DNA of 50,504 nucleotides from Salibacterium aidingense DSM 18341 (GTDB taxonomy: Bacteria; Bacillota; Bacilli; Bacillales; Marinococcaceae): positions 1-50,504 of the forward strand of contig NZ_AUCI01000024.1 in the NCBI RefSeq assembly GCF_000429685.1, read 5' to 3'. The notes under the pieces were generated by a model that was given only the letters and a program-made list of their open reading frames with translations, was not told where the DNA came from and searched no databases. This document shows, piece by piece, positions 25,461 to 33,093 of this stretch. The translations under genes were made by a program, and so were the position numbers. Position 1 is the stretch's first letter. Every line of letters begins with the position of its first letter.

Positions 25461-26624
25461 ATGGTTCAAGTGTTTGGTTTTCATTTGATGCCTTATAAAA
25501 ATATGCCTGAAGACTTTAACGAAAATTACAACAGTGCGTGGGTTAATTTTTCGAATTCTCATTTTGACCCGGAAACAGCAAACGAACTGTATAACTCCTA
25601 CCTTGATGAGTTGGAATATTGCGAAAAAATGGGTTTTGATGGAATCGGGGTGAATGAGCACCATCAAACCGCATACGGGTTAATGCCTTCCCCTAACGTC
25701 ATGGCCGGCACTTTAGCACGACGAACAAATCGTGCAAAGATTGCCATACTGGGAAACGCGATTTCTCTTCATCAACACCCTCAAAGAGTGGCTGAAGAAG
25801 TAGCCATGCTGGATGTTATTACAAAAGGACGCATTATCTCCGGATTTGTCCGGGGCATCGGGGCTGAATCATATTCCTTCCGCTTAGACCCGACGAAATC
25901 AAAAGATCGGTTCTTTGAAGCCCACGATATTATTACGCAGGCATGGACAGAAGATGGACCAAGCGCCTATCACGGTGAGCATTACGATGCTTTTAATATT
26001 AACTGCTGGCCAAAACCCTACCAACAACCGCATCCGCCAATTTGGTGCCCATCGCAGGGAAGTAAAGATACGATTAAGTTCGCCGCCGAAAAACGATATA
26101 CCTATTTACAAACCTTCAGTTCGATTAAAAACGTTAAAAAATCTTTTGATGCTTACCGTGAAGCAGCAAAAGAAGCAGGATATACTCCGTCTGCCAGTCA
26201 GTTAGGGTGGTCTGTTCTTACCTATTGCGCTGATACAGATGAAAAGGCATACAGGGAAGCGGAAGAACATGCTGTCTATTTCTTTGATAAATTAATGGTT
26301 ATGCCAAGAGATTTCTTCTTCCCACCTGGTTACGTTCCACCAGAAGCAATGCAGCAGATTTTAAAATCAAAAGCTGGGCTCGGTACACCAGGTGCCTTAA
26401 ACTTTAGAGATCTTGTAGACGACGGATTTATTCTCGTTGGCTCGCCTGACACCGTAAAGAAAAAATTAAAAGAGTATCATAAAGAGCTCGGGTTTGGCGT
26501 TGTAAATATGAATGTTCAGTTTGGAGATATGACGCATGACAGAACGATGAACAATATTAAATTAATCGGGGAAGAGATTATCCCTATGCTTCACCAGCTC
26601 GAAGACCAACCGCAAACCGTATAA
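25461..26624 (+). CDS. LLM-class flavin-dependent monooxygenase (luciferase-like)
   Basis: Uses FMNH2 and O2 to oxygenate a substrate. The 387-aa protein shows the luciferase-like TIM barrel, with FDGIGVNEHHQTAYGLMPSP (about 55-75), TNRAKIAILGNAISLHQHPQ, VAMLDVITKGRIISGFVRGI and QPHPPIWCPSQGS. LLM enzymes open uracil (RutA), pyridine (PyrA) and trigonelline (TgnA) rings, or oxygenate sulfonates. This one looks like a different subgroup from RutA. An FMN reductase is encoded two genes downstream. Either ATG 25461 or GTG 25458 could be the start, both after AAAAGGAG. It is probably the key ring- or bond-opening enzyme of this island. Confidence 0.87.
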   Translation: MVQVFGFHLMPYKNMPEDFNENYNSAWVNFSNSHFDPETANELYNSYLDELEYCEKMGFDGIGVNEHHQTAYGLMPSPNVMAGTLARRTNRAKIAILGNAISLHQHPQRVAEEVAMLDVITKGRIISGFVRGIGAESYSFRLDPTKSKDRFFEAHDIITQAWTEDGPSAYHGEHYDAFNINCWPKPYQQPHPPIWCPSQGSKDTIKFAAEKRYTYLQTFSSIKNVKKSFDAYREAAKEAGYTPSASQLGWSVLTYCADTDEKAYREAEEHAVYFFDKLMVMPRDFFFPPGYVPPEAMQQILKSKAGLGTPGALNFRDLVDDGFILVGSPDTVKKKLKEYHKELGFGVVNMNVQFGDMTHDRTMNNIKLIGEEIIPMLHQLEDQPQTV

Positions 26625-26628
26625 TCAT

Positions 26629-26659
26629 AAGAAGGAAAAGTCCAAAGCTTTTCCTTCTT
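26629..26659 (+). other. Intercistronic inverted repeat after the LLM gene
   Basis: AAGAAGGAAAAG and CTTTTCCTTCTT are a perfect 12-bp inverted repeat with a 7-base loop. No T-run follows, so it is more likely an mRNA-stabilising or partial-termination hairpin than a full terminator. Confidence 0.6.
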
Positions 26660-26697
26660 AATTTAAACATTTAAGGAGACTGAAGGGAGGATAGAGA

Positions 26698-27321
26698 ATG
26701 ACTCTGAAACCGAAGTCCGCTGCTTTGATTATTATTGATGTGCAAAATGACTTTTGTTCGAAAGAAGGGGTAATGGCGCAGGCAGGAAAAGACGTTTCCC
26801 TTGTAAACCGCATACTGCCAGCGATTCACACAGCGATTAATGCCGCCGCAGCAAAAGGCTTGACTATTATATTTGTCCAAACCACTCATGACCCTTTCAC
26901 CACCTCTTCTACATGGGCCGGCCGGGGGCGCAATATTGAGCAATTATGCAGCACCCATTGGGGAAAGGATTTTTACAACATTGATAAAGAGAAAGCAGAT
27001 GTCATAATTAAAAAAAACCGTTACGATGCTTTTATAGAAACGAATCTTGACCTCATCTTACGTTCCCAGAATATTGAGGAGTTAGCCTTTGCCGGGTGTA
27101 CGACAAATGTTTGTGTAGAGAGTACTGTACGGCACGGCTTCATGCTAAATTATGAAACTATTACTTTATCAGATGCTGTTGCAAGCTACACAATATCTGA
27201 ACACGATCACGCATTGTTCAACTTAAACCAGTATTTTGGAAAAGTCATGACGACCGAAGAATATACAGCGTCTGTCGTTAACGAAGTTATCCCGACATTG
27301 CCGGAAAGGAGAAAATCATGA
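26698..27321 (+). CDS. Isochorismatase-family cysteine amidohydrolase, RutB-like
   Basis: Hydrolyses an amide, ureide or carbamate. In the 207-aa protein the catalytic triad is visible: Asp in IIIDVQNDF (Asp14), Lys in KKNRYDAF (about Lys106) and Cys in TTNVCVESTVRHGF (Cys139). The NVCVEST-R-GF-L-Y block resembles RutB, which releases carbamate in the Rut pyrimidine pathway; NicF maleamate amidase is another relative. It lies between the LLM monooxygenase and an FMN reductase, and its stop overlaps the reductase start by 4 bases (ATGA). The gene set is Rut-like, but orthology is not claimed. Confidence 0.85.
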   Translation: MTLKPKSAALIIIDVQNDFCSKEGVMAQAGKDVSLVNRILPAIHTAINAAAAKGLTIIFVQTTHDPFTTSSTWAGRGRNIEQLCSTHWGKDFYNIDKEKADVIIKKNRYDAFIETNLDLILRSQNIEELAFAGCTTNVCVESTVRHGFMLNYETITLSDAVASYTISEHDHALFNLNQYFGKVMTTEEYTASVVNEVIPTLPERRKS

Positions 27322-27866
27322 AAATACTAGGCATCTCTGGCACAATTATTGGCAGTAAAACATGTGCCGTTTTACAAAGTGTCATGGCCAAAATCAAGGA
27401 TCTGTATCCGGAAGCTGAAGTGGAAATCCTGGATCTAAAAGACTACAACCTGCCATTCTGTGATGGCCGGGACCCTTCCGCCTACAGCGGTGATACACGC
27501 ATCGTTATTGATAAGATCACAGAAGCCGACTGCTATATTATAGCAACCCCCATTTTTCAAGCTTCCATTCCAGGAACATTAAAAAATCTATTTGACCTTC
27601 TCCCTGTGGATGCTATGAAACATAAAGTTGTTTCCTTTATCGCAACAAGCGGTACGTATCAACACTATCTTGTTGTTGAAAACCAATTAAAACCGATATT
27701 ATCCTATTTTAAATCCTATACCACTCCGTCTTTTGTATATATCCACAGGGATCATTTTGATACGAATAATAATATTATTGATGAAGAGATCCTAAACCGT
27801 CTACAACGCTTTATAAAGGAGACACTTACTTTTCAACTGACCCTATATAAGTATGAATTACAATAA
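27318..27866 (+). CDS. NAD(P)H-dependent FMN reductase (SsuE/flavodoxin-like)
   Basis: Supplies reduced FMN, probably to the neighbouring LLM monooxygenase. The 182-aa protein has the flavodoxin-fold start MKILGISGTIIGSKTCAVLQ (phosphate loop), ADCYIIATPIFQASIPGTLK and LFDLLP in the order typical of SsuE/MsuE reductases. Its ATG overlaps the amidohydrolase stop. With the LLM enzyme it makes a two-component flavin monooxygenase, as in SsuDE or PyrAE. Confidence 0.87.
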   Translation: MKILGISGTIIGSKTCAVLQSVMAKIKDLYPEAEVEILDLKDYNLPFCDGRDPSAYSGDTRIVIDKITEADCYIIATPIFQASIPGTLKNLFDLLPVDAMKHKVVSFIATSGTYQHYLVVENQLKPILSYFKSYTTPSFVYIHRDHFDTNNNIIDEEILNRLQRFIKETLTFQLTLYKYELQ

Positions 27867-27892
27867 TCCAAAAGCAGGGGGGATTGTTGAGG

Positions 27893-28240
27893 ATGGAAAA
27901 CCACCAATGCTCTGAGACAGAAGAACTCATTCACCTTCCCGATTTATTATTTGTCCGCTATTGTGAGACGGCAGGCTCTATTAACCGCGGTGTGTATAAT
28001 ACTATTGACCATTACTTTTATCAGTGCGGCAGAACCTCTATCATGGAACGCCGCCGGATGATCATTTTGTTTCTGGATGATTTAACTGAAAAACATAGCA
28101 TTCGTTCAAAGGGAAAAATAAACTTTGGGAAACAAGGACTCATCTCCCGACTGGAAACATTTAATCAAATATTTACTCAAGAATTATCCGGCTGCCGTGT
28201 TATTCAATCCAAGGAGGTAAGTGATCATGCCAGTTCATAA
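27893..28240 (+). CDS. Protein of unknown function, conserved in position within the LLM operon
   Basis: I do not recognise this 115-aa protein. It is soluble by composition, with no signal or membrane segment. Parts include DLLFVRYCETAGSINRGVYN, an aromatic stretch IDHYFYQCG and a basic middle (MERRRMIILFLDDL). Three cysteines are not in a CxxC pattern. ATG 27893 is preferred, about 10 bases after GGGGGG; TTG codons at 27884 and 27887 are possible. It overlaps the next gene by 14 bases, so it is tightly coupled to the RibBA-like protein and may work with it or with the monooxygenase. Confidence 0.6.
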   Translation: MENHQCSETEELIHLPDLLFVRYCETAGSINRGVYNTIDHYFYQCGRTSIMERRRMIILFLDDLTEKHSIRSKGKINFGKQGLISRLETFNQIFTQELSGCRVIQSKEVSDHASS

Positions 28241-29204
28241 AAACACAGCTTCTGACAAAAATCAGCTGTCAAAACCTATAGTGCTTTATGATGATTTACA
28301 TTCAAACGTCAGCTATATTATGGGCGGGGAAACGAATCTTGATAAAGAATTAATAAATTTCATGATAAAAAATGCCAAAGGGCTCGTCTCCCTGTGCATG
28401 GAACAAAACATGGCCGAGCATCTGAATCTTTTTCCCATAAAAAAAGATAAAAGAAGCGAGGACCGAAAAGAATTTACGGCTTCCATTGATCATACCGATT
28501 GTACAACCGGGATTTCTGCTTCCGAACGTTTCTACACCATTCATGCATTAACCAGAGAAGATGCTGCTGCTCGTGATTTTCAACGTCCGGGCCACGTTTT
28601 TCCTTTAATAAGTAAACCGAATAAGTTATTAGAACGCGAGGGAATTGCCGAAGCTGCGCTGGTCGCAGCTAAAATTAAAAATCTGGGGGCCTTGGCTGTC
28701 GTTTGTGACATTTTAAATGCACAAGGGGATATAGCCTCATTTCCTGAAGTCCAGCAATTAGCAGCCAGGCACCAAATAGAAATTTACAGATTCAGCTCGC
28801 TCCTTTCTAACCAAATATCCTCTACATCCTGGATTAAAGTGTTAAATGATGAAATAGTCGATAGTCAGCATCATATTGCAGTTTCTGAAATTAAACACAC
28901 TCATTATGGGGAAACATACAAGCTCTATTACAATTACCATGAAATACCTGTCCACCGAGAAGTGGTCTATTATCAACCATGCCAAATTGGAGATTTATTA
29001 AATATGGCTACTTGCTCGTGTAGTCAGCATTTTATAGACTATTATGAGCAACTGATAAAGGGACATATTGGAGCTATTGCATTTGGAAACTTTCATAAAC
29101 CCCAGGCAAAAAAGTGGAAAGACTGGTGCATTCAAAATGCTTTTACCCAGCAAGTCCAAAAAACAGCTGACAAAAAAATGACCGCTGTTCCTGTTTCAAC
29201 ATGA
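28227..29204 (+). CDS. Divergent RibBA-like protein with degenerate RibB active site
   Basis: The 325-aa protein resembles bifunctional RibBA. The first ~210 residues follow DHBP synthase (RibB): VLYDDLHSNVSYIMGGE, GLVSLCMEQN, TASIDHTDCTTGISASERF, RPGHVFPL and AVVCDILNAQG. But the catalytic acidic loop (normally DREDEGD or RENEGD) reads LHSNVS, and the HTEA histidine is replaced (GIAEA). The last ~100 residues resemble the start of GTP cyclohydrolase II. They keep the three zinc cysteines (PCQIGD, TCSC) but stop before the RGQEGRGIGL-type catalytic region. It is unlikely to make riboflavin precursors. AAGGAGG precedes ATG 28227. Its role in a flavin-dependent operon could be flavin binding, regulation or a new reaction. 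Confidence 0.7.
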   Translation: MPVHKNTASDKNQLSKPIVLYDDLHSNVSYIMGGETNLDKELINFMIKNAKGLVSLCMEQNMAEHLNLFPIKKDKRSEDRKEFTASIDHTDCTTGISASERFYTIHALTREDAAARDFQRPGHVFPLISKPNKLLEREGIAEAALVAAKIKNLGALAVVCDILNAQGDIASFPEVQQLAARHQIEIYRFSSLLSNQISSTSWIKVLNDEIVDSQHHIAVSEIKHTHYGETYKLYYNYHEIPVHREVVYYQPCQIGDLLNMATCSCSQHFIDYYEQLIKGHIGAIAFGNFHKPQAKKWKDWCIQNAFTQQVQKTADKKMTAVPVST

Positions 29205-29242
29205 GGTTTTGAGCTGAACCTTTTAAAAATTACCTGATAATA

Positions 29243-29271
29243 TTGACAATTGTCAAAATAGTTGCTAGAGT
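29243..29271 (+). promoter_or_regulatory. Promoter of the FAD hydroxylase gene
   Basis: TTGACA (29243-29248), 17-base spacer, TAGAGT (29266-29271). The GTTGCTA ahead of the -10 is also present in the TRAP promoter. Confidence 0.75.
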
Positions 29272-29278
29272 AATTTAA

Positions 29279-29310
29279 AATGAGATTGCCAACTCATTTA
29301 ATGAGATTAG
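29279..29310. promoter_or_regulatory. Three-half-site IclR operator, FAD hydroxylase promoter
   Basis: TGAG at 29281, CTCA at 29293, TGAG at 29302, matching TGAG-N8-CTCA-N5-TGAG exactly. It starts 10 bases after the -10 box. Confidence 0.8.
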
Positions 29311-29341
29311 TTTATTAAATTGAACAGTTGGGGGCATGGTT

Positions 29342-30568
29342 ATGTCTAATGAAACAGTAGTAATAGCTGGAGCCGGGCCTGTCGGAGTAACCCTCGCGGA
29401 AATTTTAAGTCTCAATGATATCCCTGTACTGCTTCTTGAAAAAGAAGCAGAGCCAAATAGAGAATGGCGTGCTTCCACCTTTCACGCCGGCACGATGGAG
29501 TTGTTAGAACAGGAAACCGGCGTCGTAAATCAAATGTTAGAAAAAGGATTCAAGGCATACAAAGTTCATTACAGGGACAGAAATGATGGTCTCTATGCTG
29601 AATTTGATTTTAGCAAGATTTCAGATAAAACGAATTATCCTTTTCGATTACAATGTTCACAGGCCACGTACGTAAAACTCGTATTCGAACGTTTGAAAGC
29701 GCGTTCAAATGTAGAAGTAGTTTTTAACTCTGAAGTTGTCAATTATGAACAAAACGAGAACGAAGTGAATGTAACTATCCGCACCATGGATGGTGAACAA
29801 ACCTTCACTACTCCATATCTTATCGCTGCCGATGGCGGCAGAAGTACCGTTCGTAAATTAACAGAAGTTGGGTTTGAGGGCTACACCCATGAAGAACGCT
29901 GGCTACTGGTCGGAACTACAGCAGATTTTCATGATTATATCCCAGATTTGGCTTACGTCAACTATATTTCCGATCCAGAAGAATTTTTGTTTATCCTGCG
30001 GGTGCCTGAAGCCTGGAGATTTTTATATCCTGTTGCTCCGGCAACTTCCGATGAAGAAGCGCTTGATCAGGATAACATTCAGAAAACCATTCAAAAAGCC
30101 CTGAATACATCTGATCATTTTCCCATCGTGGAAAATACGATTTATCGTATTCATCAACGAGTGGCAGATCAATTTTACAAGGGAAGGGTCGTCTTGGTTG
30201 GGGATGCCGCCCATTTAAACAGCCCAATGGGAGGGCTCGGCTTAAACAGTGGAATACATGATGCCGTAGATCTAAGCCGACGGCTCGTGCGCCTGTTTAA
30301 ACAAAGAACTGACCGAGAAGCTGAATTAAGGAAATACAGTGAAGCGCGCCAGCGTGTTGCTCTAGATTACGTCAAAGCAATCAGCGAAAAGAACACAAAA
30401 TTGGTAAAGGAACAGGATGAAACGAAGCGGAAGCAATTGCAAAAAGAACTTAGGGAAGTAGCAAATGATCCTGAAAAAGAAAGGGAATGGCTGATTAATT
30501 CTTCCCTGATTGCCAGTGTACAGGATCAGGGAATTGGAAAACCCCCAGAAGAAAAAACGAAAAACTGA
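29342..30568 (+). CDS. FAD-dependent aromatic-ring monooxygenase (flavoprotein hydroxylase)
   Basis: Hydroxylates an aromatic ring using NAD(P)H and O2. The 408-aa protein has the three class A hydroxylase fingerprints: GAGPVGVTLAEIL near the N-terminus, the DG motif AADGGRSTVRK near 165, and GRVVLVGDAAHLNSPMGGLG (GD motif) followed by LNSGIHDA. The C-terminus ends in a charged helical tail. ATG 29342 is preferred over 29336 for spacing to TTGGGGG. A gentisate dioxygenase downstream suggests that it makes gentisate, as 3-hydroxybenzoate 6-hydroxylase or salicylate hydroxylases do. The exact substrate is inferred. Confidence 0.87.
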   Translation: MSNETVVIAGAGPVGVTLAEILSLNDIPVLLLEKEAEPNREWRASTFHAGTMELLEQETGVVNQMLEKGFKAYKVHYRDRNDGLYAEFDFSKISDKTNYPFRLQCSQATYVKLVFERLKARSNVEVVFNSEVVNYEQNENEVNVTIRTMDGEQTFTTPYLIAADGGRSTVRKLTEVGFEGYTHEERWLLVGTTADFHDYIPDLAYVNYISDPEEFLFILRVPEAWRFLYPVAPATSDEEALDQDNIQKTIQKALNTSDHFPIVENTIYRIHQRVADQFYKGRVVLVGDAAHLNSPMGGLGLNSGIHDAVDLSRRLVRLFKQRTDREAELRKYSEARQRVALDYVKAISEKNTKLVKEQDETKRKQLQKELREVANDPEKEREWLINSSLIASVQDQGIGKPPEEKTKN

Positions 30569-30571
30569 GTC

Positions 30572-30606
30572 AGAAACAGCAAGGGTTTATCACTCTTGCT
30601 GTTTCT
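30572..30606 (+). terminator. Hairpin between hydroxylase and aldehyde dehydrogenase genes
   Basis: A 15-bp stem (AGAAACAGCAAGGGT against its near-complement, one G-U) with a 5-base loop ending in a TTTCTTCT tract. It may be a leaky terminator, as the aldehyde dehydrogenase gene 23 bases on has no clear promoter of its own. Confidence 0.55.
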
Positions 30607-30629
30607 TCTAATGAAAGGAAAGATCAACG

Positions 30630-32066
30630 ATGCGGCAAGCTCATATTTGGATTAATAACGAAAATCGCCAGACGGAATCCTATCAGCCGGTTTTTGATCC
30701 GGGTGATTTACAAAACTGTATCGGTGAAACGGCAGTTGGCACAGCACAAGACGTGGAAGACAGCGTAACCGCAGCTGCTGAAGCTTTTAAGCATTGGAAA
30801 CATACTTCATTAGAAGAACGGAAAAATGCATTACTTCAGGGAGTTGTTCATTTAAAGAAAAATATCAATGAACTTACGGAAATCGTATCGTTGGAGAACG
30901 GTGTTCCCTATCAAACAACGAAAGTAGAATTACAGCTTGCCATTTCCAGTATTTACAATTTAACTGATTTAGCTGACTCCTACTTTCAGCCGGAACATAT
31001 AGAAGATGAAGAAAGCTGGGTCCGGGTGGAAAAAGATCCTAAAGGCGTGATTGCAGGTATTGTTCCCTGGAATGCTCCTATCGTACTGACAATGCAAAAA
31101 CTTGTCCCGGCTGTATTAAGTGGCAATACGGCGGTGTTCAAACCTTCCCCTTTCGCCTCTATAGGAACAAGCTCTATTATTCAACTCATGGGGCTCCACT
31201 TGCCTAAAGGAGTGCTAAATGTCGTTCACGGCGATGGTGATGTCGGTGCTGCTTTAACTACTCACCCTCTCGTTCGTATGATTTCGTTTACAGGAGGCGG
31301 AAGAACAGCGAAAAGAATCATGAACACAGCGGCAGATTCTCTAAAAAACATTCATTTCGAGCTGGGAGGCAATGATGCTGCTGTTATATTAGATGATGCC
31401 GATGTAAAGGAAACAGCAAAAATGATTGTGAGAAGCAGCTTTCGAAAAGGCGGACAGTATTGTTTTGCTGTAAAAAGAGTCTATGTTCCCTCTTCCATTT
31501 ATGAATCTTTTTTTAGAGAACTTACCTTTCAACTTCAACAAATAAAAGTGGGCCACCAGTTAACAGAAGGTGCCTTTTTTGGACCAATGAATAATAAACA
31601 GCAGTACGACCATGTCAAAAAACTAATTGAAGAAGCCGAACAGGACGGGGCCACTGTTATCGTGAGCGGACAAAAGCTGCAGCCGGAACAGTGGGAGAAG
31701 GGATATTATCTCCTGCCTGCGCTTGTGAAAGATATAGCACATAACCACCGCCTTGTGGTAGAGGAACAGTTCGGACCGGTATTACCGATCATTTCCTACG
31801 ATGACCTGGACAAAGGCATTGATATGGCTAATGATACAGAGTTTGGTCTCGGCTCATCTGTTTGGTCCAGTGATCCAGATCGCGGCATTCAAACAGCAAA
31901 AAGACTGGAAGCGGGCTTTACGTTTATCAATGGGATTGCCCCATCAAAACTTGGTTTTAAGTACATGCCCTTTGGAGGTGTGAAACAAAGTGGGCTTGGA
32001 CACGAAAACTCTGAATTAGTTTTTCATGAATATGTAAACCACCATGCGATTCATCTTCATAAATAA
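30630..32066 (+). CDS. NAD(P)-dependent aldehyde dehydrogenase
   Basis: Oxidises an aldehyde to its acid. The 478-aa protein has family landmarks IVPWNAPIVLTMQKLVPAVL, FKPSPFASIG, SFTGGGRTAKRIM (cofactor loop), the general-base glutamate in FELGGNDAAVILDDAD, the catalytic cysteine in KGGQYCFAVKRVYVP, and EEQFGPVLPIISYDD. It lies between the aromatic hydroxylase and the ring-fission genes, where a benzaldehyde- or salicylaldehyde-type substrate, or a semialdehyde from ring opening, would make sense. AAAGGAAAG precedes the ATG. Confidence 0.9.
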   Translation: MRQAHIWINNENRQTESYQPVFDPGDLQNCIGETAVGTAQDVEDSVTAAAEAFKHWKHTSLEERKNALLQGVVHLKKNINELTEIVSLENGVPYQTTKVELQLAISSIYNLTDLADSYFQPEHIEDEESWVRVEKDPKGVIAGIVPWNAPIVLTMQKLVPAVLSGNTAVFKPSPFASIGTSSIIQLMGLHLPKGVLNVVHGDGDVGAALTTHPLVRMISFTGGGRTAKRIMNTAADSLKNIHFELGGNDAAVILDDADVKETAKMIVRSSFRKGGQYCFAVKRVYVPSSIYESFFRELTFQLQQIKVGHQLTEGAFFGPMNNKQQYDHVKKLIEEAEQDGATVIVSGQKLQPEQWEKGYYLLPALVKDIAHNHRLVVEEQFGPVLPIISYDDLDKGIDMANDTEFGLGSSVWSSDPDRGIQTAKRLEAGFTFINGIAPSKLGFKYMPFGGVKQSGLGHENSELVFHEYVNHHAIHLHK

Positions 32067-32157
32067 AACAGTCAAATTTGCCAAAAGTACAGCTCTTTGC
32101 TTATGGCCTTAATCCCGTACAAAGGAAAAGTTTATTAAAAATGAAAACCAAATATTA

Positions 32158-32187
32158 TTGACTCTACCAGTAGTTTTTTGGTAACCT
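32158..32187 (+). promoter_or_regulatory. Promoter of the FAH-gentisate dioxygenase operon
   Basis: TTGACT (32158-32163), 18-base spacer, TAACCT (32182-32187). Confidence 0.6.
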
Positions 32188-32197
32188 TAAGTTAATA

Positions 32198-32229
32198 AAT
32201 GAGTTGGCAATCTCATATAATGAGTTGGA
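32198..32229. promoter_or_regulatory. Three-half-site IclR operator, FAH-gentisate dioxygenase operon
   Basis: TGAG at 32200, CTCA at 32212, TGAG at 32221, an exact TGAG-N8-CTCA-N5-TGAG. It lies between the -10 box and the start codon at 32242. Confidence 0.8.
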
Positions 32230-32241
32230 GGGTATCAAACA

Positions 32242-33081
32242 GTGAAAATAGCTATTTTTAACGATTCAACACTTGGAATTGTACACAATGACAAAATTTA
32301 CGATGTAACTGATCTTGTATCCTGGGATAGAAAATATCCTCAGCAATCACTACTAACTCTTATGAATAATTATTCTGAGATAAAAGGAAAACTAGAAGCT
32401 AATTTAACAACTGAGCGGGCTCAAGATCTTGTAGATGTCAAATTAAATCCCCCCGTGCCGAAGGCCGGAAAAATTGTCGCAGCTCCCGTCAATTATTATT
32501 TGCATCAGGATGAAATGAATGAACAGTTTAATAACGCTGAATTCACGATTGAAAATTTAGGATTTTTCTTGAAAGCGCCTTCTTCCGTGATTGGTCCGGA
32601 CGATACTATTAAACTGCCATTCAAAGACCGGAGAACAGACCATGAAGCCGAGCTGGCCTTTATTGTCGGTAAACAGGCCAAAGACGTCCCTGCCTCCGAG
32701 GCCCATAAATATATATTCGGGTACTTTGGCTTAATGGATATTACCGTTCGGGGAAAAGAAGATCGGCCATGGCGGAAATCCTTTGATACATTCACTCCGA
32801 TTGGACCATGGATTGTAACAGCAGACGAGCTAGACAAGCCAAACGAAGTCGATCTCAACCTCTGGGTTAATGATGAAAAAAGGCAAGAAGCAAATACCCG
32901 GGATCTTATCTACGACTGCTATAAGTTTTTCGAAGCAGCTTCTCAAGTCATGACACTGGAACCGGGTGACATATTAACAACCGGCACCCCTCAAGGAGTA
33001 GGACCTATAACAGAAGGGGATATCGTCTCCCTTCAAATCGAAAGAGTCGGTAGATTTAAAGTCTCTGTCGAATACAAATAG
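32242..33081 (+). CDS. Fumarylacetoacetate hydrolase-family protein, probable maleyl-/fumarylpyruvate hydrolase
   Basis: Cleaves the product of gentisate ring fission to pyruvate and a C4 acid. The 279-aa protein has FAH-fold motifs: IVAAPVNYYLHQDEMNE, FFLKAPSSVIGPDD, metal-ligand region DHEAELAFIVGK, and the C-terminal LEPGDILTTGTPQGVGPITE. The next gene makes the likely substrate, which supports this role. No maleylpyruvate isomerase is seen, so it may act directly on maleylpyruvate, as some FAH-family hydrolases do, or an isomerase lies elsewhere. Confidence 0.87.
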   Translation: MKIAIFNDSTLGIVHNDKIYDVTDLVSWDRKYPQQSLLTLMNNYSEIKGKLEANLTTERAQDLVDVKLNPPVPKAGKIVAAPVNYYLHQDEMNEQFNNAEFTIENLGFFLKAPSSVIGPDDTIKLPFKDRRTDHEAELAFIVGKQAKDVPASEAHKYIFGYFGLMDITVRGKEDRPWRKSFDTFTPIGPWIVTADELDKPNEVDLNLWVNDEKRQEANTRDLIYDCYKFFEAASQVMTLEPGDILTTGTPQGVGPITEGDIVSLQIERVGRFKVSVEYK

Positions 33082-33093
33082 GAGGTTTTTTAC

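Noticed and set aside
28227-29204. Calling the RibBA-like gene a working riboflavin biosynthesis gene
   Set aside because: The RibB catalytic loop and histidine are replaced and the GCHII part is truncated.
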